DNA of 64,000 bases from a virus: IMG/VR virus record IMGVR_UViG_3300007734_000760, positions 62,001 through 126,000 of that record; one strand, given 5' to 3'. The stretch's first letter is position 1. Each line of letters begins with the position of its first letter. Position numbers and translations under genes: made by a program. Shown here piece after piece: positions 58,365 to 64,000 of the stretch. The notes beneath the pieces are model-generated. The model searched no databases. It was not told where the DNA came from and saw nothing but the letters and a program-made list of their open reading frames with translations.

Positions 58365-58706
58365 TTATTTATTTTTAATTAACAACTCACCTAACACTTC
58401 TAATCTACCCATTTCAGTTTGAAATTCATTTTGAGTCATATTTAATGATATGCTTTTTAAAGTTTTATCAAATTCTTTTTTAGCATCATCTAGATTTAAT
58501 TTACCAGCTGCTGCTTTTTTATAATATGGTAATTTAACTTTATAGTGTTTATAAGTTAATAAAGATAAACCGCCTGCTTTTTGAGTGGTATCAGCTATTT
58601 TTTCAGCACCTTTACCTCGAGTTTCTGCAAACTCTTCAAGTGCTTTTTCTGTAGGGATATTCTTTTCTTTAAGAGCCTCACTTAATATGTTAATCAGTTT
58701 TATCAT
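58365..58706 (-). CDS. Leader-bearing small protein
   Basis: A 113-residue basic helical protein. The first ten residues, MIKLINILSE, are the short leader ending in L-S-E, almost identical to those at 40847 and 41344. The remainder (ALKEKNIPTEKALEEFAETRGKGAEKIADTTQKAGG) has a Lys/Ala/Glu-rich helical pattern. No family recognised. It shares one base with the stop of the virion protein upstream (TAATG). Confidence 0.65.
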   Translation of the reverse strand: MIKLINILSEALKEKNIPTEKALEEFAETRGKGAEKIADTTQKAGGLSLLTYKHYKVKLPYYKKAAAGKLNLDDAKKEFDKTLKSISLNMTQNEFQTEMGRLEVLGELLIKNK

Positions 58707-59605
58707 TATCTATCTAAATTAATTATAATATTCATATCTGTAGTGTGTGATGAAAGTAGTGGCTTAGCTAATTTAGCTACAGCTAATAACTCTTGATTAT
58801 CATTATATAAACCTACTGTTGTAACATATGGTGCAAAAAATGATCCAGTAGTATAATCATATACTGTACTGCCTGATAGTAATGATAAATTATAACTTAA
58901 ATTAAATTCATTTTCACGTATGTTACATTTATATTGAGTTTCATATATAGTATATGTACTAGCAAAAGACATAGTAACTGTAGATTGATTTATGAATCCA
59001 TTTATAAGAGAACTACTATAAGTAGAATTAGTTAAAACTATAACCCCATGAGAATAAATAATATCTCCTACATTAATGTTAATTGAACTAGATGTGTATA
59101 TTATATTACCTTCTCCATCATCTGAAATACTGCCGCTTAATGAGGTCATATTAAAACTTAAAGGACGAATTTGTTCTCCAAACAGTGTTGTAGGAATAGA
59201 TATTACTCCTATTTGATTATTTGAACCTGTAGGAATATATCTTGATGAAGTTAAGGTTGATTGTAAATAATTTTCATAACTTGGTTGTTGATTATTTGCT
59301 TGAATTAAAATTCCATTAACATCTATTGTTAATGTTGCTTCACTACCTAAACTAGAAGATAAATAATTAGAATAATATAATTCTTTAATTGAGTTATATA
59401 TTAGTCTTTGATATGAACCACTATTTATAAATCCAGTTGTCGGATCAGTTACTAAACTAAATAGTCCAGTAATGTTTGTACCTGTAAATCTATCAATACC
59501 AGCATATGAAGTTGTAAATTCACTACCACTAAAAGTAAAATTTTTATTTACTCCAAAGGGTGTGACAATTAAGTCAGATGATAAAAATTGTTTGAATACA
59601 CTCAT
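58706..59605 (-). CDS. Virion protein with TVGLYNDN C-module
   Basis: A 299-residue Ser/Thr/Asn/Ile-rich, beta-dominated protein. The C-terminal part YDYTTGSFFAPYVTTVGLYNDNQELLAVAKLAKPL is shared with the next gene upstream (59617-60639), where it ends in TTVGLYNDNNELLAVAKLSKPL. The N-terminus MSVFKQFLSSDLIVTPFGVNKNF is distinct. Such modules occur in phage tail-type structural proteins. I cannot tell which part of the virion it makes. Confidence 0.7.
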   Translation of the reverse strand: MSVFKQFLSSDLIVTPFGVNKNFTFSGSEFTTSYAGIDRFTGTNITGLFSLVTDPTTGFINSGSYQRLIYNSIKELYYSNYLSSSLGSEATLTIDVNGILIQANNQQPSYENYLQSTLTSSRYIPTGSNNQIGVISIPTTLFGEQIRPLSFNMTSLSGSISDDGEGNIIYTSSSININVGDIIYSHGVIVLTNSTYSSSLINGFINQSTVTMSFASTYTIYETQYKCNIRENEFNLSYNLSLLSGSTVYDYTTGSFFAPYVTTVGLYNDNQELLAVAKLAKPLLSSHTTDMNIIINLDR

Positions 59606-59616
59606 TCATTATTAAC

Positions 59617-60639
59617 TTAGAAATCTAATTTAACTCTTAAAAGCATTTCTTTAGTAAAATCTTTTTTAAGTGGTTTTGACAATTTAGCTACAGCTAATAA
59701 TTCATTATTATCGTTATATAATCCTACAGTAGTAATAAATGTTTGAGGATTATTTATAAAACTGTCGTATAATACAGATCCATTACTTCCAGATATAAAA
59801 CTTGGATTTTCTGAATAATTAAATTCTGAGTTACGAGCACGAATAAAAACAAAATCTGATGTTAAAGTTTCTTGAGAATTTAAAGAAAAAGAAGCTCCAC
59901 TTTGAATAGCAGTAAGTAACTTTCTATTATTTAATCCTGGAGAGTTAAAACTTTGACTTACAGATAAAACTATGCCTCCACCTGCTACTGTTGTTGCTAA
60001 AGCAGATGAATTTAATATTAATGTACTAATATCTGGTAAAAAATATCCGTATGAACCTGAATTAAAACTAAAACCGTTAGCATTTAATGCTGAGTATTTT
60101 ATACCTCCAGCTGAACCACTTATTAAGTTATATACTCTACCTGAATCTGTGAATACATTAGTAGAAGTATATTGAGAATCATCAATTAATAATATTGAAT
60201 TAGATCCAGATGTTAATCTTAATCTTAGTGAACCTGGAAATAAACTTTCTTTATATCTATTTCTTTCTAAACTAATAACATGAAAATTTGACTGAGTAAC
60301 ATTACCAAATACAAAATTAGCATTTTCGTCTCCTAAAGTTAAACTTCTATATTGACCATATATTGTTCTAGATGGGGAAGAGCCAGACACTGCACTATCA
60401 TAAAAATAACTTCCGCTTCCTGCTTTATCTCCATAAGCTATGTCAAACTGTATTTCAGCGTTTGAAAGAAGTGATTCAGTATTATATACATTTAAATAAT
60501 ACGCTCCTGCTTCTGTTTGTTCTTGTATTGCAGATGTATAAAATGTAGTTAAGGTTGGAATGTATCCAGTCCATAATGTAGAAGTAATACTATCTGATGA
60601 TAGTAATAAATCTTCGGGGTCTAATCTTTTAAATGACAT
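59617..60639 (-). CDS. Virion protein with TVGLYNDN C-module
   Basis: A 340-residue beta-rich protein starting MSFKRLDPEDLLLSSDSITSTLWTGYIPTLTTFYTS, followed by YYLNVYNTESLLSNAEIQFDIAYGDKAGSGS. The early part resembles proteins I have seen next to structural genes in marine phages. The C-terminus has the TVGLYNDNNELLAVAKLSKPL motif shared with the downstream neighbour, so the pair are partial paralogues. A role in the tail or head surface is likely. Confidence 0.7.
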   Translation of the reverse strand: MSFKRLDPEDLLLSSDSITSTLWTGYIPTLTTFYTSAIQEQTEAGAYYLNVYNTESLLSNAEIQFDIAYGDKAGSGSYFYDSAVSGSSPSRTIYGQYRSLTLGDENANFVFGNVTQSNFHVISLERNRYKESLFPGSLRLRLTSGSNSILLIDDSQYTSTNVFTDSGRVYNLISGSAGGIKYSALNANGFSFNSGSYGYFLPDISTLILNSSALATTVAGGGIVLSVSQSFNSPGLNNRKLLTAIQSGASFSLNSQETLTSDFVFIRARNSEFNYSENPSFISGSNGSVLYDSFINNPQTFITTVGLYNDNNELLAVAKLSKPLKKDFTKEMLLRVKLDF

Positions 60640-60662
60640 TTTTTATATTTTAGTTTTTAATT

Positions 60663-61331
60663 TTAAACTTTTGTAACAGTGATAGGTATTACTAATCTAG
60701 CACCACTGTCTCTTCCTACTACTATTAAAGAAGCAAATATTTTAGCACCTACTCCAGCTCCGTTTCCAAATAAAGTATTAATTGAAGTTGCTGTTAAGTT
60801 AATTGTAGTACCTACTACTGTTTTAGAAACATTAGTTCCAAGTGTAGTAGTTTGATTATTTAATGATTGAGCGGAAGTTGTATTAACTCCTGTTGCAGAA
60901 AAATTACTTAATAATCTAATATCTGAAACTGTTGCAGTGTATCCTGAGGCTTCATTTGTTGTGTTGTTACCTAAATAATTTAAAGTTTGAGGAGTTATAG
61001 CTAATGAAGCTCCTTGCTTTAAAGTAATCGCTGCATAACCTAAATCTAAAATAGGTAGCTTTGATGTTCCACGAGGTAATGTAGCTAATTTATACTTCAT
61101 TACTTGATTTTCATCTGGGAAAGCTTCTAGTAAAGGCATATTATCAATTGCTTGACCATAATAAGCTGAGCCAGATGGATGATTTGGATTATACATTGTG
61201 TAATCAATTTCATCATCTGCTAAAGCAAATTGAGTAATTTTAAATGAACCGTCGCCTTTAGCTAATAATTCACGACCTTTTTTTGTTAATATTGCGTCAA
61301 TAGTTATGACAGAGTTATTTAAGTATCCCAT
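60663..61331 (-). CDS. Conserved virion structural protein
   Basis: A 222-residue protein. The start MGYLNNSVITIDAILTKKGRELLAKGDG followed by FKITQFALADDEIDYTMYNP is a well-conserved opening of phage structural proteins in marine and Bacteroidota phages. The C-terminal half is beta-rich with many Thr/Asn/Ser. It lies between the large virion gene and the TVGLYNDN pair. The exact place in the particle is unknown to me. An ATATTTATAAT motif lies 16 bases before the ATG. Confidence 0.8.
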   Translation of the reverse strand: MGYLNNSVITIDAILTKKGRELLAKGDGSFKITQFALADDEIDYTMYNPNHPSGSAYYGQAIDNMPLLEAFPDENQVMKYKLATLPRGTSKLPILDLGYAAITLKQGASLAITPQTLNYLGNNTTNEASGYTATVSDIRLLSNFSATGVNTTSAQSLNNQTTTLGTNVSKTVVGTTINLTATSINTLFGNGAGVGAKIFASLIVVGRDSGARLVIPITVTKV

Positions 61332-61346
61332 TTTATGTTAATTTTT

Positions 61347-61357
61347 ATTATAAATAT
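61347..61357 (-). promoter_or_regulatory. ATATTTATAAT promoter-like motif
   Basis: Coding-strand ATATTTATAAT 16 bases before the conserved virion protein at 60663. Confidence 0.5.
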
Positions 61358-61358
61358 A

Positions 61359-64000
61359 TTAAGTTTTAGGTCTATTTCCAAAGTTTTGAGTTATATAATC
61401 TAAGTTATTTTGAATAAATGGTAAAACTGTTGGGGTTGTGAAATTACCTTGTGAGTTTATATTTTGAGGAATTTTATCTATAAGTACACCTCCTCCATTT
61501 TTATTATCTTTCCATAATAAAGCTGATATAAGAGGATATTGATCAGAACCAATATACACTGTTGAATCAAATTTACCATTAGCTGTAGGGACAACACAGT
61601 ATAAACTTAAATTATTAGATTGTATACTAGAACTTATAATTTTAAAAACTGAACGATTTCCAGTTACAGAATTAACAGTAGTAGAAGCAGAAATAATTTG
61701 ACTATTTATTATTGTTGTTAGAGTAGTAGATGGAGATATTGATATTGGGTATGTAAAAGAACCAGTGTATAAAGTTAAATACCATGATTCCCCACTTAAT
61801 ATAGATTCACTTATATCTGTTGCAAACTGAATAGTTGGGCTTATAGTACCTAATATATATGAATTATTTTGAGTAGTTATATTAGCTACACTACCTATTG
61901 TAGATACTTTAATCACATTTGAACCTGACTCTATAATAAGAGGTGACACAGATTTATCTCCGTTGTTAAATGGAATAGTTGGAGACCACACATTATAACT
62001 AGTTGGAGATGCAAAACCTTTAGCTTTTAAAGTAAAAGGTAAATTATTAAAAGAAGCATTATAGTATGACGCTTTTAATAAATCATTATTTTTAATTTTT
62101 TCTTTAATAAAAGTAAAAACAGGATTTGACGATGCTATAGTCACAGCACTAGATGTAGTATCAGTATTAATTATTTGATTAACATTAATTTTACTAAGAA
62201 AAGGTAATTCATATGGAGTATTTATTGAACTAAATTCATAAATTAAAGTATCATAATTATCTGCTACACTTTGATTTTTTGAAGGATATAAATAAAGTCC
62301 TCCACTAGTTTTTGTTTGTAATTTATTTACTTGTACTATTGATGAAGTATTAAAATTGTCAGATGAGTTTCTACTTCCATTGTACCTTGGATAAATATGT
62401 CTTTTCGCTTGATAATAAAAATCTTTAACATCAGCTTTTTTAGCTGATCCTGAAAGAAGCTGTTTAAAATATTCACTATTAATTGTGTTGTAACTATTAT
62501 ATTCTACTTTTTGATAGTTTTTACTTGCTTCCATTTTATCTATGCTGCCGTATAAAACATCATAGTTTGTACCTTCAAAAGGTTGAGGAAGAAATGGTGA
62601 TAAAAGTATTGAATTAGAATTAGGAGCTTGTGAGGCGCTTAAAGGATTAATAGTTAAAACAGCTAGTGATGCTGAAATAGGTACTACATTAGCGTTAGGG
62701 CAGCCTATTAAAACAAAATAACTGTCTCCATATTTTGGATTAGTATCAATAACTTTAACATTAAAACTACCAGTTTGATAATCAAATGCGAGAGGTGCAA
62801 ACTCTTGAATTGTACTTACTAATTCAGCATTAGGCTGATTTTGTAAACCGTTGCCGCCTCCTCCTGTTATAACATCAAATGAAAGAGCACTTTTACCAGC
62901 AGTGACATAATTATATTTCCATATAGAAACTGTCCCAGTCCATTTATTAGGACTGCTTATATTATTAGTGGTAAGCAAACCGCTTGCTGTAATAGCTATA
63001 GGTATGTTTATATAGTCTTTTATTGTATATATACTAGCTGTGACATTAATAGCTGGGTTATTAGGATTATCAAAAGATCCAGTATAATATCCTCTTGGGT
63101 CAACTTGAGCCGCAGAACTACTAAGTGTAAATATAATAGGTGCTGAGTCTCCAACAGTAGTACCTGTACCACCAGTAAAAGGAGTAAAATTTGTACCTTT
63201 AATATTTCCAGATGCTGATAAGTTATAGTCTAAAATATTATTATCTAGACTATAGTTTGTTAGATTTTTTTTAATTGTAAGTACAAAATAATTTATAAAT
63301 TCGTTTTTATAAATTACATCATATGTTATTACTTGAGCGTTTGTATAAAAAACCTTTAATGTTTGTAAATATCTTAAACTAAGTGTATTATTTACTCCGT
63401 TTTTATCTTGTTTACTAATTAATATTTTGCTGTACTCGTTTGTAGTTGATGTAATGTCTAAAGTAAAAATCATTTTACCTAAGTCAGTGGCTGTGACAAA
63501 ATATGTTCTGTAATCAAATAACGGAATGTCATAATAAAATTTTAAATCATAATCAAAAGATTTAGGCAACTCATGATCAAAAGGATTAGCAGCTGTTAAA
63601 CTTTGAGTAGATACTGTTAAAATAGATCCTTTAAATTCACCGGTAAAGAGTTCTACTAGATCTGTATGGAAAAATGTACTTAATCCTAAAGGACCATTAT
63701 TTAGTTCTGTCCATCTTTGAGCTACATTTACTGCCCCTGGATATGAATTTGTTGTAATATAACTACCAGAACGTCCATCTAAATAAGGAAACATTCCTCC
63801 TGGACCTCCAGAAAACTCATATAATATTGATCCTGAGTAGTTACTAGGAAACGATTTAAAAGAGCTTGTATAGTTTTGAGTTTGAAGCTCATGTTCTATT
63901 TGAGCAGGTGAATATCTATTTCTTTCTAATAAATGTTGTTTTATTACAACCCCAGATGCTAAATTAGTTCTAGCTGGAGTAAAATCTTTAATTAATTTAA
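61359..64000 (-). CDS. Large virion protein, 5' end outside window
   Basis: The frame is open to the right edge: beyond the ATG at 63794 I read 68 more codons (for example NLASGVVIKQHLLERNRY and IEHELQTQNYTSSFK), so the true start is outside and the visible part is 879 residues. It is rich in Ser, Thr, Asn, Tyr and Gly with beta patterns (YFVTATDLGKMIFTLDI, IPIAITASGLLTTN, TQTLGNRP-type end). The composition and the neighbours suggest a large tail, baseplate or fibre protein. No enzymatic motif seen. Confidence 0.75.
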   Translation of the reverse strand, partial: KLIKDFTPARTNLASGVVIKQHLLERNRYSPAQIEHELQTQNYTSSFKSFPSNYSGSILYEFSGGPGGMFPYLDGRSGSYITTNSYPGAVNVAQRWTELNNGPLGLSTFFHTDLVELFTGEFKGSILTVSTQSLTAANPFDHELPKSFDYDLKFYYDIPLFDYRTYFVTATDLGKMIFTLDITSTTNEYSKILISKQDKNGVNNTLSLRYLQTLKVFYTNAQVITYDVIYKNEFINYFVLTIKKNLTNYSLDNNILDYNLSASGNIKGTNFTPFTGGTGTTVGDSAPIIFTLSSSAAQVDPRGYYTGSFDNPNNPAINVTASIYTIKDYINIPIAITASGLLTTNNISSPNKWTGTVSIWKYNYVTAGKSALSFDVITGGGGNGLQNQPNAELVSTIQEFAPLAFDYQTGSFNVKVIDTNPKYGDSYFVLIGCPNANVVPISASLAVLTINPLSASQAPNSNSILLSPFLPQPFEGTNYDVLYGSIDKMEASKNYQKVEYNSYNTINSEYFKQLLSGSAKKADVKDFYYQAKRHIYPRYNGSRNSSDNFNTSSIVQVNKLQTKTSGGLYLYPSKNQSVADNYDTLIYEFSSINTPYELPFLSKINVNQIINTDTTSSAVTIASSNPVFTFIKEKIKNNDLLKASYYNASFNNLPFTLKAKGFASPTSYNVWSPTIPFNNGDKSVSPLIIESGSNVIKVSTIGSVANITTQNNSYILGTISPTIQFATDISESILSGESWYLTLYTGSFTYPISISPSTTLTTIINSQIISASTTVNSVTGNRSVFKIISSSIQSNNLSLYCVVPTANGKFDSTVYIGSDQYPLISALLWKDNKNGGGVLIDKIPQNINSQGNFTTPTVLPFIQNNLDYITQNFGNRPKT

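Noticed and set aside
1-64000. CRISPR arrays, insertion sequences, integrase or attachment sites
   Set aside because: No regularly spaced repeats, transposase or integrase motifs were seen on either strand.

Overview
This window is part of the genome of a large, AT-rich tailed phage with a T4-type (myovirus) virion. Every gene I can support lies on the minus strand, so transcription runs from base 64000 towards base 1. Several features point to a Bacteroidota (probably Flavobacteria-like) host. Start codons are preceded by A-rich leaders with almost no Shine-Dalgarno sequence. A 57-residue protein at 52115-52288 resembles the small Hc1/histone-H1-like proteins of Bacteroidota. A membrane protein beside the terminase has the layout common in phages of that phylum. 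The host call is inference.

Layout, in the direction of transcription. 64000-58706: virion proteins, including a large one that starts outside the window, a conserved tail-type protein and two with the same C-terminal module. 58706-55540: a small leader-bearing protein, a GIY-YIG nuclease, a GIY-YIG homing endonuclease overlapping a T4 gp61-like primase, and a RecB/Cas4-like PD-(D/E)XK nuclease. 55476-38973: an accessory region of mostly unrecognised proteins, many of which begin with a similar short amphipathic leader ending in [I/L]-x-E. 39839-37439: an FAD-dependent oxidoreductase gene split in two by an insertion with a GIY-YIG homing endonuclease. 37416-32120: a MoxR-type AAA+ ATPase and VWA/metallopeptidase pair, a DUF6884-like protein and a P-loop NTPase. 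32096-19408: the head module in T4 order: an overlapping membrane-protein pair, large terminase (gp17), portal (gp20), three core or unknown proteins, prohead protease (gp21), scaffold (gp22), major capsid protein (gp23). 19329-12559: PhoH and tail-fibre/adhesin-type proteins. 12510-1: neck and tail genes (gp13, gp14, gp15, gp18, gp19), an overlapping tail-chaperone/hub pair, the tape measure and a virion protein running off the left edge.

The idea I find most interesting is that the leader-bearing proteins of 31-59 kb are capsid-targeted internal proteins. In T4, internal proteins carry a leader of about 10 residues ending in L/I-x-E that sends them into the prohead and is removed by the gp21 protease. 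Here about fifteen proteins carry such leaders, five occurrences of an IKVFKP segment each follow directly after [I/L]-x-E, and a gp21 homologue is present. If correct, the phage would load a large set of proteins, including Imm5-like alanine-rich modules, a metallopeptidase domain and a possible polyprotein, into its head for delivery with the DNA.

A recurrent motif (ATATNTATAAT on the coding strand) lies 10-40 bases before many starts and is probably the late promoter. Rho-independent terminators follow several structural genes. No tRNA, rRNA, CRISPR or insertion sequence was seen. No gene-free stretch exceeds about 150 bases; the longest are 22491-22635, 39840-39962, 40731-40846 and 16074-16184.
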